Shown: positions 25,819 to 34,877 of the stretch, piece by piece
Layout of the letters: every line of letters begins with the position of its first letter
Position numbering within the stretch: position 1 is the stretch's first letter
DNA from: Bradyrhizobium canariense
GTDB taxonomy: Bacteria; Pseudomonadota; Alphaproteobacteria; Rhizobiales; Xanthobacteraceae
Length of the DNA: 64,000 nt
Direction: 5' to 3'
Assembly (NCBI RefSeq): GCF_019402665.1
Contig: NZ_VSST01000042.1
Coordinates: 224,414 to 288,413 of the forward strand
Position numbers and translations under genes: made by a program
Notes under the pieces: model-generated
The model's database searches: none
Told to the model about the DNA's origin: nothing
What the model saw: the letters and a program-made list of their open reading frames with translations, nothing else

Positions 25819-26619
25819 CTACGCCGCCGCCTGCTCGCGCGGCTGGTAGATCGCGGTGTGCTGGCAGTGCGCCAGCGGCGTCGTGCCGTTTGCGACCACC
25901 AGCGCGTCGAGCTCGACGAAGCGGTGGCCTTTCTTCTCGTAATTCGCGGTGACTTTTGCCCGCGCGGTGATCTCGTCGCCGGCGCGCGCGGCTGACACCA
26001 ATTGCATGCGGCTGCCGACATGGATCCACGGGCCGAGAATGGTGTTGTCCACCAGCACGCGGTTCATGACGCGCTGGATCAGGCCGGGGTGGCCGAGCCC
26101 CTCGCGCGCGAAGATCGGATCGGCCTCACGGATGTCGGCGAGATAGTCGGCGGCATCCTGCCCGGCCCAGCGGCGCGGCGTCGTACCGAGCCATTTGCCG
26201 GTCTCGAATGTTGCCGGGCTGACCGGCTTGCGCTCCGCGACTGCTGGGACTGCGACATAGTCGCTCAACGACACCGCAGTCGCAATCGCCGGCAGCGACG
26301 CCGTCCCCGTCGCGCAGAGCTCGGTGCGGCTGAACACCTCGATGGTGAGCAGGCCGTTGTGCTCGGTCGCATCGATTTCGGCGGTCTCGCCGTCATAGAT
26401 CGGCTTGATGAAACGCGCCTCGATCAGCCCGCGCGACAGGAAATCGCGGCCCCAGCGCGCCACCGGCACATGCATCATGTAGGCGAAGACGTCGACGCCG
26501 GGGACCAGCCCGCCGGAAAACCCGAAGCGGCGCGCCACATTGTCGTCATGCATCTTGTTTTCGGACTGTTTGGCCGTGTTGTAGGCCTCGACACGATAGG
26601 TCTCGAGCCGGTTCGGCAT
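25819..26619 (-). CDS. hotdog-fold (MaoC-like) protein
   Basis: 266 residues from the ATG at 26619, which matches the first conserved-looking segment; 44 upstream codons are rejected. Two weakly similar halves, each with a hotdog look, are visible. The first has Phe-Ser-Gly-Gly-Leu-Val-Pro-Gly-Val and then Arg-Phe-x-Lys-Pro-Ile-Tyr-Asp-Gly-Glu. The second has Asn-Arg-Val-Leu-Val-Asp-Asn and Arg-Ala-Gly-Asp-Glu-Ile. This layout fits acyl-CoA hydratases or thioesterases, but I cannot identify catalytic Asp/His residues with confidence. It is divergent from yaiI. Confidence 0.65.
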   Translation of the reverse strand: MPNRLETYRVEAYNTAKQSENKMHDDNVARRFGFSGGLVPGVDVFAYMMHVPVARWGRDFLSRGLIEARFIKPIYDGETAEIDATEHNGLLTIEVFSRTELCATGTASLPAIATAVSLSDYVAVPAVAERKPVSPATFETGKWLGTTPRRWAGQDAADYLADIREADPIFAREGLGHPGLIQRVMNRVLVDNTILGPWIHVGSRMQLVSAARAGDEITARAKVTANYEKKGHRFVELDALVVANGTTPLAHCQHTAIYQPREQAAA

Positions 26620-26760
26620 GGCTTGGCTTTCCCCAATTTCTTGTCGTTTCGGGCCGATCGTAGGCCCTGAGGAACCGGGGTCAATCCCCTCGCCTTTGCG
26701 GCCCGAATGGGCTACCACGCGGCTGCTGCGGAACCGCTTCGCAAGCCCCATCTACGGACA

Positions 26761-27258
26761 ATGACGAACCCTCAAAACACCACCCGCATCTATGTCGACG
26801 CCGACGCCTGTCCGGTGAAGGACGAGATCTATCGCGTCGCCGGCAGACACGGCCTGCCCGTGAGCGTGGTCGCGGGCAATTTCATCCGCGTGCCCCAGGA
26901 TCCGCTGATCGAGCGGGTCGCCGCGGGGTCGGGCATGGACGCAGCCGATGACTGGATCGCGGAACGTGCCGGGCCCGGCGATATCGTCATTACCTCGGAT
27001 ATTCCACTCGCGAGCCGCTGCGTGAAGGCCGGCGCCGATGTGATTGCGTCCAACGGCAAGGCGTTCACCGAGGAGTCGATCGGGATGACGCTCGCGGTCC
27101 GCAACCTGATGACCGATCTGCGCTCGGCCGGCGAAGTCACCGGCGGCCCGAAATCCTATTCGCCGCGCGACCGCTCGACGTTTCTGTCGACGCTCGACCA
27201 GACCGTCCGCCGCATCCAGCGCCGCCGCGCCGATCAGGCCGCAACAAGACAGGACTGA
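26761..27258 (+). CDS. YaiI/YqxD family protein (DUF188)
   Basis: 165 residues from the ATG at 26761. The family hallmark Tyr-Val-Asp-Ala-Asp-Ala-Cys-Pro-Val-Lys lies at the N-terminus. Later come Gly-Asp-Ile-Val-Ile-Thr-x-Asp-Ile-Pro-Leu-Ala and a C-terminal Arg-Ser-x-Phe-x2-Thr-Leu-Asp. The conserved acidic residues recall PIN-like nucleases, but the biochemical role of DUF188 is not established. Its stop is 8 bases before the ABC-F gene, so the two are co-transcribed. Confidence 0.9.
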   Translation: MTNPQNTTRIYVDADACPVKDEIYRVAGRHGLPVSVVAGNFIRVPQDPLIERVAAGSGMDAADDWIAERAGPGDIVITSDIPLASRCVKAGADVIASNGKAFTEESIGMTLAVRNLMTDLRSAGEVTGGPKSYSPRDRSTFLSTLDQTVRRIQRRRADQAATRQD

Positions 27259-27266
27259 GACACCGC

Positions 27267-29072
27267 ATGGCGCCACCGCTGATTCAACTGCGCGATATCA
27301 AGCTGACCTTCGGCGGCACGCCGCTCCTGGCGGGCGTCGAGCTGTCGGTTTCGACCGGCGAGCGCGTCTGCCTGATCGGCCGGAACGGTTCCGGCAAATC
27401 GACGCTGCTCAAGATCGCGGCCGGCCTGGTCGAACCGGATGGCGGCAGCCGCTTCGTGCAGCCCGGCGCCACCATCCGCTACCTGCCGCAGGAGCCGGAT
27501 TTTTCCGGTTTCTCCACCACGCTGGCCTATGTCGAGGCCGGCCTCAATGCCGGCGACGACCATTATCAGGCGCGCAATCTGGTCGAGCAGCTCGGTCTCA
27601 GCGGTGAAGAAGATCCGGCGCATGTCTCCGGCGGCGAAGCGCGCCGCGCCGCGCTGGCGCGCGTGCTGGCGCCCTCGCCCGATATCCTGCTGCTGGACGA
27701 GCCTACCAACCATCTGGATCTTCCGACCATCGAATGGCTGGAGGGCGAACTGGAGAGCCGCCGCTGCGCGCTGGTGATCATCAGCCACGATCGGCGCTTC
27801 CTGGGCAATCTCTCGCGCAGCACCGCCTGGCTCGACCGCGGCCAGATCCGGCAGATCGACCGCGGCTTCAGCGCCTTCGAGGCCTGGCGCGACGAGGTGC
27901 TCGCGGAGGAAGAGCGCGACCAACACAAGCTCGACCGCAAGATCGTCAACGAGGAGCACTGGTTGCGCTACGGCGTCTCGGGCCGCCGCAAGCGCAACGT
28001 CAAGCGACTCGGCAATCTCCACGCGCTGCGCGACCAGCGCCGCACCCATCGCGGCGCGACGGGCAACGCCAACCTCGCGGCTGCCGAAGCCGACAAATCC
28101 GGCAAGCTCGTCATCGAGGCCAAGAATATCAGCCGGTCCTATGGCGAGCGAAAGATCGTCGACGGCTTCTCGATCCGCGTCCAGCGCGGCGACCGCATCG
28201 GCATCGTCGGCCCGAACGGCGCCGGCAAGACCACGCTGATCGAGATGCTGACCGGCGGCAGCGCACCGGACAGCGGCAGCATACGGCTCGGTGCCAACAT
28301 CGAGATGGCGACGCTCGACCAGCATCGGGAAAGTCTCGATCCGAAGACGACGCTGGCCGAGGCGCTGACCGGCGGCCGCGGCGACCATGTCATGGTCGGC
28401 GGCAAGCCGAAGCACGTCGTCAGCTACATGAAGGACTTCCTGTTCGCCCAGGAACAGATGCGCACGCCGCTGGAGGTGCTGTCGGGCGGTGAACGCGGCC
28501 GGCTGATGCTGGCGCGCGCCCTGGCGAAGCCCTCGAACCTCCTGGTGCTGGACGAGCCGACCAACGACCTCGACCTGGAGACCCTCGACGTTCTCGAGGA
28601 AATGCTCAGCGACTACGAGGGCACCGTGATTCTGATCAGCCACGATCGCGATTTTCTCGACCGCGTGGTGACGTCTGTGATCGTGCCCGAGGGCAACGGA
28701 CGCTGGCTCGAATATGCCGGCGGCTATACCGACATGCTCGCCCAGCGCGGCGCTGACGTGAAGCGCGCGACAGCGAAGGCCGTCGAAGAGACGAGAGAGC
28801 AGCGAACCGTCGCGCCTTCCGGCGTCGCGAAGCGACGGTTGACCTTCAACGAGCAACACGCGCTGGAGACGTTGCCCAAGACCATCGCCAAGCTGCAGGC
28901 CGAGATCGCCAAGCAGCAGCGCTTCCTTGACGACCCCGATCTGTTCCGGAAAGATCGCAAGCGCTTCGATCAGGCCTCCGACGCTCTGACGAAGGCGCAA
29001 AAGGAACTGGCCGAGGCCGAGGACAAATGGCTGGAGCTCGAAGTGCGGCGCGAAGAGATTGAACAGGCCTAG
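27267..29072 (+). CDS. ABC-F family ATPase (Uup-like)
   Basis: 601 residues with no membrane segments. There are two ATP-binding domains: Walker A Gly-Arg-Asn-Gly-Ser-Gly-Lys-Ser-Thr near residue 38 and Gly-Pro-Asn-Gly-Ala-Gly-Lys-Thr-Thr near 315. Signatures are Val-Ser-Gly-Gly-Glu and Leu-Ser-Gly-Gly-Glu. Walker B regions read Asp-Glu-Pro-Thr-Asn-His-Leu-Asp and Asp-Glu-Pro-Thr-Asn-Asp-Leu-Asp. A basic linker joins the domains, and a C-terminal coiled coil (about 515-600) matches Uup rather than EttA. ABC-F proteins act on ribosomes or nucleic acid; Uup is linked to tolerance of branched DNA and to ribosome function. Confidence 0.93.
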   Translation: MAPPLIQLRDIKLTFGGTPLLAGVELSVSTGERVCLIGRNGSGKSTLLKIAAGLVEPDGGSRFVQPGATIRYLPQEPDFSGFSTTLAYVEAGLNAGDDHYQARNLVEQLGLSGEEDPAHVSGGEARRAALARVLAPSPDILLLDEPTNHLDLPTIEWLEGELESRRCALVIISHDRRFLGNLSRSTAWLDRGQIRQIDRGFSAFEAWRDEVLAEEERDQHKLDRKIVNEEHWLRYGVSGRRKRNVKRLGNLHALRDQRRTHRGATGNANLAAAEADKSGKLVIEAKNISRSYGERKIVDGFSIRVQRGDRIGIVGPNGAGKTTLIEMLTGGSAPDSGSIRLGANIEMATLDQHRESLDPKTTLAEALTGGRGDHVMVGGKPKHVVSYMKDFLFAQEQMRTPLEVLSGGERGRLMLARALAKPSNLLVLDEPTNDLDLETLDVLEEMLSDYEGTVILISHDRDFLDRVVTSVIVPEGNGRWLEYAGGYTDMLAQRGADVKRATAKAVEETREQRTVAPSGVAKRRLTFNEQHALETLPKTIAKLQAEIAKQQRFLDDPDLFRKDRKRFDQASDALTKAQKELAEAEDKWLELEVRREEIEQA

Positions 29073-29136
29073 CGTGCATTTCGCAAAAGTGGGCACCGCT
29101 TTTGCAAACGGGATGCGCGCCAACTCAGAGACTTCC

Positions 29137-30216
29137 ATGACAACGACCCTTGCCGCCAAGATCGCCCGCGAATACGGCACGCCCTGCGCCGTCATCGACA
29201 TGGACAAGGTCGAGCGCAACATCGCGCGGATCCAGAAGGCCTGCGACGACGCCGGAGTTGCCAACCGTCCCCACATCAAGACGCACAAGAACCCCACGAT
29301 CGCGAGGATGCAGATCGCGGCCGGCGCGAAGGGCATCACCTGCCAGAAGCTCGGTGAAGCCGAGATCATGGTCAATGCCGGGATCGACGACATCCTGATC
29401 AGCTACAATTTGCTCGGCGAAGAAAAGATGGCGCGGTTAGGGGCGCTGCAGGCGAAGGCCAACATGACGGTCGCCGCGGACAATTCGACCGTCGTTGCCG
29501 GCCTGCCCAAGGCCGCTGCGGCCTCAGGCCGACCGCTGTCGGTCGTGGTCGAATGCGATACCGGCCGCAAGCGCGCCGGCGTCGAGACGCCCGCCGAGGC
29601 GATTGCCCTGGCGCAGGAGATTGCCGCATCCAAGGGACTGCAATTCGCCGGCTTCATGATGTATCCGACCGAGACCGGCTGGGCCGACGCACAAAAATTC
29701 TATGACGAAGCTCTGGCCGGCGTGCGCGCACACGGGCTGGATGCAAAAATCGTCTCGACCGGCGGGACGCCGAACCTGAAGAACCTCGGCAAGCTCAAGG
29801 GCGGCACCGAGCATCGCTTCGGCACCTACATCTACAACGACCGCATGCAGGTCGCGGCCGGCGTCGCCACCTGGGACGACTGCGCGCTGCACATCTATTC
29901 GACCGTGGTCAGCCGCGCCGCGCCTGAGCGCGGCATCCTCGACGCCGGCTCGGAGACTCTGACGACGGACACCGGCGGCCTCGACGGCCACGGCCTCATC
30001 CTGGAGCACCCCGAAGCCAAGATCGCACGCTTCGCCGAGGAGCACGGCTTCCTCGACCTCTCCCGCAGCAACACCCGGCCGAATGTCGGCGACATCGTGC
30101 GGGTCGTGCCAAATCATGTCTGCGTCGTCGTCAACATGATGGACGAAGTGGTGATGGTGCGCGGCGAGGAGATCATCGGCACGCTGCCGGTGGCGGCACG
30201 GGGGAAGCTGAGGTAG
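29137..30216 (+). CDS. D-threonine aldolase / D-serine dehydratase-like PLP enzyme
   Basis: 359 residues from the ATG at 29137. It is a fold-III (alanine-racemase type) PLP enzyme. The PLP lysine is in Arg-Pro-His-Ile-Lys-Thr-His-Lys near residue 48. The C-terminal metal site is seen as Pro-Asn-His-Val-Cys, as in DSD1 and D-threonine aldolase. It would cleave D-beta-hydroxy amino acids to glycine plus an aldehyde, or dehydrate D-serine. Its stop abuts the stop of the convergent LysR gene with no gap. The nearby LysR/MFS pair may handle a related compound, but this is only positional. Confidence 0.9.
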   Translation: MTTTLAAKIAREYGTPCAVIDMDKVERNIARIQKACDDAGVANRPHIKTHKNPTIARMQIAAGAKGITCQKLGEAEIMVNAGIDDILISYNLLGEEKMARLGALQAKANMTVAADNSTVVAGLPKAAAASGRPLSVVVECDTGRKRAGVETPAEAIALAQEIAASKGLQFAGFMMYPTETGWADAQKFYDEALAGVRAHGLDAKIVSTGGTPNLKNLGKLKGGTEHRFGTYIYNDRMQVAAGVATWDDCALHIYSTVVSRAAPERGILDAGSETLTTDTGGLDGHGLILEHPEAKIARFAEEHGFLDLSRSNTRPNVGDIVRVVPNHVCVVVNMMDEVVMVRGEEIIGTLPVAARGKLR

Positions 30217-31119
30217 CTAGCCCCCGATCAGTGCCTGGAGTTCCCGGACCAATCCATCGCGGAAGAGTTTGATCGGCCGCTCCAGCCGACCGGCGGGGGC
30301 GCGATGCACCACCCATGCGCGCACCGCGGGTTTGAAGTCGCGCGCAGCGACCGGCTTGAGCTTGTCGCGAAATGCGCTGCGTTTCAGGGCGATCGGGGTG
30401 ACCAGCCCGACGCCGAGACCACGCGACACCAGCGACAGGCGAAGCTCACTATCCAGCGCCTCGACCGCGATGTTGAACGGCAGATGCGAGGCATCGAATT
30501 TTCGCTTCAGCGTATCGCGAAATCCACAGCCATCCTGGTTGATTACCCACGACAGTTGGGACAGCCGTTCCAGGTCGACGGTGCGCGGGATCTTCATCTC
30601 TCGTGCGACGACGAAGACGACGGGCTGCGCGCCGAGATCGTCGGCCGCGAGATCGGCGGGCGGCACTGCACCGTCGGGGAGACAAATCGCGGCCGCATCG
30701 AGCTCGTTGCGGCAGACACGCTCGAGCTGGTTCGGCGACCAACCGGAGACCACCCGCACCGCCAGCGCGGGAAATTCGGCGCGCACCGCATCGAGTGGTG
30801 CGGTCAGGCCCGCCTCCGAGAGAAACGGCGTCAGACCGAGCCTGAACTCGCCGCGAACCATTCCGTCGTTGGCCACGCCCGACTTGAGGTCGTCCAGCAT
30901 CCTGAGCAGGCGCCTGCCCTGCTCGTAGGCTTCATGGCCCGCCGCCGTCGGCTTCAGGGGCTTCGAGAGCCGATCCAGAAGCTGCGCCCCCAGCATCTCC
31001 TCGAGATTCTGGATACGTCGGGTCACGCCAGGCTGGGTGAGATTGAGACGCGCCGAAGCTGCGACAATCGATCCGGTCTCGACGACGGCGACGAAAGCGA
31101 CGAGGTCATGGGTATTCAT
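30217..31119 (-). CDS. LysR-family transcriptional regulator
   Basis: 300 residues. The N-terminal winged helix-turn-helix contains the LysR pattern Ala-Ser-Ala-Arg-Leu-Asn-Leu-Thr-Gln-Pro-Gly-Val-Thr-Arg-Arg-Ile. A periplasmic-binding-like effector domain follows from about residue 90. It is divergent from an MFS gene 91 bases away, the classic arrangement in which the regulator controls the neighbouring gene. The intergenic region is AT-rich with the sequence gcatatt repeated at 31130 and near 31160, possible LysR contact sites. The effector is unknown. Confidence 0.92.
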   Translation of the reverse strand: MNTHDLVAFVAVVETGSIVAASARLNLTQPGVTRRIQNLEEMLGAQLLDRLSKPLKPTAAGHEAYEQGRRLLRMLDDLKSGVANDGMVRGEFRLGLTPFLSEAGLTAPLDAVRAEFPALAVRVVSGWSPNQLERVCRNELDAAAICLPDGAVPPADLAADDLGAQPVVFVVAREMKIPRTVDLERLSQLSWVINQDGCGFRDTLKRKFDASHLPFNIAVEALDSELRLSLVSRGLGVGLVTPIALKRSAFRDKLKPVAARDFKPAVRAWVVHRAPAGRLERPIKLFRDGLVRELQALIGG

Positions 31120-31210
31120 AACAAACCCGCATATTCTTTATCGGCTTATTTGAATTGTAGCATATTGACCACTCCGCTTAAAGGGTCTCGCGCCACAGCT
31201 GCGAGGTCCC

Positions 31211-32428
31211 ATGACTACCTCCGAAGCCACCAGGCCTGCCTCCCGAAACCAACTCGCCGAGCGGCCCCTGATCTGGCTCGGCGCAATCACCGCCGGTGTC
31301 GTCGTCACCAATCTGTTCGCGCCGCAGATCCTGCTCGGCCTGATCGGCCGGTCAATGTCCATGCCCGCGTGGCAGGCGGGCCTGATCAGCACGCTGACGT
31401 TGCTCGGCTATGCACTCGGCCTGCTGCTGCTCGTGCCTCTGCTCGATCTGGTCGAGAACCGGCTTGTCATCCTCCGCACGCTCGGCTGCGCGATCCTCGC
31501 CGCCGTGGCGACGGCGCTCGCGCCGACGCCCGCGCTCCTGCTGCTCGCCACCTTCATCCTCGGCGCCTGCTGCGCGGCGATCCAGATGATGGTTCCGCTT
31601 GTCGCATCGATGGTGGCGCCGGATCGCCGCGGCCAGGCCATCGGCGAGGTGATGGGCGGATTGATGATCGGCATCCTGTTGTCGCGACCTGCGGCGAGCC
31701 TGATCGCCGATCTCTGGAGCTGGCGCGCCTACTATGTCGTCTCGGCCATTCTGATGACCCTGCTTGCCTGCGCGCTCGCCCGCTACCTTCCAACCCTTCA
31801 ACCGACGGGACGCGCGAGCTACGCCGACTTGCTCCTGTCCTTTCCAAGACTGCTCCGCGAAGAGCCCGTGCTCCGCGTGCGGGCCTGGACCGCATCGCTG
31901 GTCATGGCTTCCTTCACGGCGTTCTGGTCGGCGGTCGCGCTGCGGCTGCCGGAGGCGCCGTTCGACCTCGACGCCAAGGGAGTTGCCGCCTTCGCACTGA
32001 TCGGCGTGGCGGGCGCCGCGGCGACACCGATGGCCGGCCGCTGGGGCGACAGGGGCCGGGCGCGGCCGATGTTCTTTGCCGCCCATCTGCTCATCATCGG
32101 GTCGCTTGCGCTCTGTGCCTGGGCGAGCGTGCTTGAATCCCAGATCACCGGTCTGCTGGTCCTGAGCCTCGGCACGATCCTGCTCGACGTCGGCATCACC
32201 ACCGACCAGACGTTGGGCCGTCGCGCCATCAACCTGTTGCGCCCCGAGGCCCGCGGTCGCATGAACGGCCTGTTCGTCGCGCTGTTCTTCATTGGCGGTG
32301 GCGTCGGCGCGGCGGCGGCATCGCTGGCCTGGAGTTTTGGCGGCTGGACGATGGTCTGCGCAGTGGCGGCAAGCTTCGGCGTGCTCGGCCTCCTCACGGA
32401 TCTCGCAACCCGGACCCGAACGTCATGA
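31211..32428 (+). CDS. MFS transporter (12-helix)
   Basis: 405 residues, about 12 hydrophobic segments in two bundles. Motif A is partly degenerate (Pro-Leu-Leu-Asp-Leu-Val-Glu-Asn-Arg after helix 2). Helix 4-5 holds Met-Val-Ala-Pro-Asp-Arg-Arg-Gly-Gln-Ala. The second half has Gly-Arg-Trp-Gly-Asp-Arg-Gly-Arg-Ala-Arg, the mirrored motif A. This looks like the small-molecule exporter group of MFS. It is divergently paired with the LysR gene, so export of that regulator's effector is plausible but unproven. Confidence 0.88.
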   Translation: MTTSEATRPASRNQLAERPLIWLGAITAGVVVTNLFAPQILLGLIGRSMSMPAWQAGLISTLTLLGYALGLLLLVPLLDLVENRLVILRTLGCAILAAVATALAPTPALLLLATFILGACCAAIQMMVPLVASMVAPDRRGQAIGEVMGGLMIGILLSRPAASLIADLWSWRAYYVVSAILMTLLACALARYLPTLQPTGRASYADLLLSFPRLLREEPVLRVRAWTASLVMASFTAFWSAVALRLPEAPFDLDAKGVAAFALIGVAGAAATPMAGRWGDRGRARPMFFAAHLLIIGSLALCAWASVLESQITGLLVLSLGTILLDVGITTDQTLGRRAINLLRPEARGRMNGLFVALFFIGGGVGAAAASLAWSFGGWTMVCAVAASFGVLGLLTDLATRTRTS

Positions 32429-32436
32429 CGGGATGG

Positions 32437-33654
32437 TCAGGGCGACAATTGGGCGAGCCGTCGCAACACACCCCTACCCGCCGCAGCCCCCGTCGCGAAC
32501 GAGGCCTGGAGCAAATAGCCACCCGTCGGCGCCTCCCAGTCCAGCATCTCTCCGGCCGCGAACACGCCCGGCAGCTTGCGGATCATGAATTCCGAGTCGA
32601 GTTCATCGAAGGAAATCCCGCCGGCGCTGGAGATCGCGCGCGCGATTGGCGCGACGCCCGTGAGCTTGACCGGCACGGCGTTGATGAGCTCCACCAATCG
32701 CTCAGCCGACATCGCCGACAACGACTGGCCGGCACTGATGGCAGCTTCCTGCAACAGCCCGACCGCGACCGGAGACAGCTGTGCAGCCTTGCGCAGGAAA
32801 TTGGAGAACGATTGCTTGCCGCGCGCGGCGGATAGGCGCTGGACGAGTTCGCCATGATGGACATCCGGCCGCAACGCGACGTGCAGGACCGCTTCGCCGT
32901 TCGCCGCAATCGCCTCGCGCAGTTCGGCCGACAACGCATAGATCGCCCCGCCTTCGATCCCGCCGGTTGTGATCATGGCCTCGCCGCGCGCGCGCTGTGG
33001 GCCGAAGGACAGCGCGATGGCCTTGAGCGGTTGGCCTTCGAAGCGCGTGCTGAAGATTTCGGACCAGGCGACGGTGAAGCCGCAGTTCGCCGGCCGCAGC
33101 GGCGAGATCGCAACGCCTTTGTCGGCGAGGATCGTCGTCCAGCCGCCATCGGAGCCTAGTCGCGGCCAGCTTGCGCCGCCGAGTGCCAGCACCGTGGCAT
33201 CCGCGGCGATGGCGGCGCCGCCGCCGGGTGTGTCAAAGACCAGTTGTCCGTCTCTATCCCACCCCATCCAGCGCTGGCGAAAGGCAAAGCGGACGCCGGC
33301 CGCATCGAGGCGTCGCAGCCAGGCGCGCAGCAAGGGCGACGCCTTGAACGCTTTCGGAAACACACGCCCGCTGGAGCCGACAAAAGTCGGCTCGCCCAGC
33401 GCCTCGCTCCACGCGCGCAGCGCGTCCGGCGGAAACGCGTCGATCGCAGCCTGCAACCTCTGCGCCGCCTCGCGGTAGCGCGTGATGAACTGCGGCAGCG
33501 GTTCGCTGTGGGTGAGATTGAGCCCGCCGCGGCCGGCCATCAGGAATTTCCGGCCAGCGGACGGCATCGAATCGTAGACGGTGACGCGAGCACCACCCTG
33601 CACGAGCACTTCGGCCGCTATCAGCCCGGCAGGGCCGGCGCCGATGACGGCCAC
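32437..33654 (-). CDS. HI0933/BaiN-like flavoprotein (NAD(P)/FAD-dependent oxidoreductase)
   Basis: 405 residues with a GTG start at 33654, 5 bases after the SDR stop. The N-terminal FAD-binding Val-Ile-Gly-Ala-Gly-Pro-Ala-Gly starts at residue 3, then Gly-Arg-Lys-Phe-Leu-Met-Ala-Gly-Arg-Gly-Gly-Leu-Asn-Leu-Thr-His, which is diagnostic of the HI0933 family. The C-terminus reads Phe-Ala-Ala-Gly-Glu-Met-Leu-Asp-Trp-Glu-Ala-Pro-Thr-Gly-Gly-Tyr. Members reduce steroid enones or act in unknown redox steps. The tight spacing with the SDR gene suggests one transcript. Confidence 0.9.
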   Translation of the reverse strand: MAVIGAGPAGLIAAEVLVQGGARVTVYDSMPSAGRKFLMAGRGGLNLTHSEPLPQFITRYREAAQRLQAAIDAFPPDALRAWSEALGEPTFVGSSGRVFPKAFKASPLLRAWLRRLDAAGVRFAFRQRWMGWDRDGQLVFDTPGGGAAIAADATVLALGGASWPRLGSDGGWTTILADKGVAISPLRPANCGFTVAWSEIFSTRFEGQPLKAIALSFGPQRARGEAMITTGGIEGGAIYALSAELREAIAANGEAVLHVALRPDVHHGELVQRLSAARGKQSFSNFLRKAAQLSPVAVGLLQEAAISAGQSLSAMSAERLVELINAVPVKLTGVAPIARAISSAGGISFDELDSEFMIRKLPGVFAAGEMLDWEAPTGGYLLQASFATGAAAGRGVLRRLAQLSP

Positions 33655-33659
33655 GGCTG

Positions 33660-34577
33660 TCAGAGTTTTACCCCGGCACGCGCAGCGGCTTGCGCCACAT
33701 ATTTCTGCGTCTGCTCGAAAGCCCCCTGCAGCGCCTTCGCCTTCGACATGTCGCTGATCTCGGCGAAATGCGCCGCGACCGCGTCCGGGGTCCACTCGGA
33801 TTCCGGCAGGTTGATGCCTTCGCTCTCGACGATCTTGATTACCGCGAACGAGCCGGCGCCGGCGCCCATGATGGTGCGGGTCGGCGCGTCCTCGCTCAGC
33901 ATGTACTCGACCGCGGGCGTGATCGCGTTCGGCTTCATCAACTGCAGCGCCTGCGGCGGCAGCAGCTCTTCCGTCATGCGGGTTGCCGCCGTCGGCGAGA
34001 TGATGTTGACACGGATGTCGGTCTTGCGGCCCTCTTCCGCCAGCACGTTCATCAGGCCGACCATGCCGGACTTGGCCGCACCGTAATTGGCCTGGCCGAA
34101 ATTGCCGTAGAGGCCGGAGGACGACGTCGTCAGGACGATGCGGCCATAGTTGCGATCGCGCATGCCGGCCCAGGCCGCCTTGCAGCAATAAAAGGTGCCG
34201 ACGAGGTGCACGTCGAGCACCTTCTGGAAATCGGCCGCTTCCATCTTGCCGAACGACTTGTCGCGCAAAATGCCGGCATTGGCACACAAGAGGTCGACGC
34301 TGCCCCACTCCTTGGTGGCGCGCTCAACCATCGCGGTGACCTGCTCGAAATTGGAGACGTCGGCGCCGTCGGCCATGGCGATGCCGCCCGCTTTACGGAT
34401 CTCCTCGACCACGGCTTCCGCCGGCGACAGCGAGCCGCCGCTGCCATCGCGCGCGCCGCCGAAATCGTTGACCACGACTTTGGCGCCGCGGCTCGCCAAT
34501 CCCAGCGCATGCGCCTTGCCGAGACCATTGCCCGCGCCGGTGACGATGGCGACGCGTCCGTCGAACCTGATTGCCAT
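33660..34577 (-). CDS. short-chain dehydrogenase, peroxisomal multifunctional (HSD17B4)-like
   Basis: 305 residues. The NAD(P) motif Thr-Gly-Ala-Gly-Asn-Gly-Leu-Gly is at 14-21, Asn-Ala-Gly-Ile near 99, the catalytic Ser in Thr-Thr-Ser-Ser-Ser-Gly, and Tyr-x3-Lys in Tyr-Gly-Ala-Ala-Lys. The long loop after beta-2 (Asn-Asp-Phe-Gly-Gly-Ala-Arg-Asp-Gly) and the extra C-terminal 50 residues match the (3R)-hydroxyacyl-CoA dehydrogenase domain of multifunctional beta-oxidation enzymes. With a MaoC hydratase encoded upstream, it may oxidise (3R)-hydroxyacyl-CoA. Confidence 0.9.
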   Translation of the reverse strand: MAIRFDGRVAIVTGAGNGLGKAHALGLASRGAKVVVNDFGGARDGSGGSLSPAEAVVEEIRKAGGIAMADGADVSNFEQVTAMVERATKEWGSVDLLCANAGILRDKSFGKMEAADFQKVLDVHLVGTFYCCKAAWAGMRDRNYGRIVLTTSSSGLYGNFGQANYGAAKSGMVGLMNVLAEEGRKTDIRVNIISPTAATRMTEELLPPQALQLMKPNAITPAVEYMLSEDAPTRTIMGAGAGSFAVIKIVESEGINLPESEWTPDAVAAHFAEISDMSKAKALQGAFEQTQKYVAQAAARAGVKL

Positions 34578-34600
34578 GAGTGCAGTTCCTGCTTCTTCTT

Positions 34601-34795
34601 CCTTCTCCCCTCGTGGGAGAAGGTGGCATAGGCGGCCAACGGCCGCCGTTCCCAGTTAAAACGCCAACGCGTAGCGTTGGCTACGGCGCCGGATGAGGGG
34701 TCTCCATCGACAGCGGAGCTCGTGGAGGGATACCCCTCACCCGGCTTCGCGTTCCGCGAAGCCACCCTCTCCCGCAGGGGGAGAGGGTGAGAAGG
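34601..34795. repeat. compound palindromic repeat
   Basis: Consecutive hairpins: ccttctcccctcgtgggagaagg (34601-34623), ccaacgcgtagcgttgg (34664-34680), cttcgcgttccgcgaag (about 34745) and accctctcccgcagggggagagggt (34764-34788). These blocks together form one unit of about 195 bases between the SDR and MaoC genes. I recall similar units in many Bradyrhizobium intergenic regions. It may end the upstream transcript. Confidence 0.75.
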
Positions 34796-34877
34796 CTTCG
34801 CGAGCGATTTGAACAGCTTTTGAGCAGCCATGGCTTGCCGGGTCAAGCCTGGCAACGACAGGCGGCGTCAGGCGGCG

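Noticed and set aside
23493..26021. 842-codon minus-strand frame opposite the CoxL-type gene
   Set aside because: A mirror frame typical of GC-rich genes. The translation is low-complexity and the opposite strand is a clear enzyme.
27234..29393. 719-codon minus-strand frame opposite the ABC-F gene
   Set aside because: Shadow of strongly biased codon use. The product is Arg/Gly/Leu-rich without any domain.
33664..34308. N-terminal extension of the HI0933-like flavoprotein
   Set aside because: The extension is an out-of-frame shadow of the SDR gene. The flavin motif begins right after the GTG at 33654.
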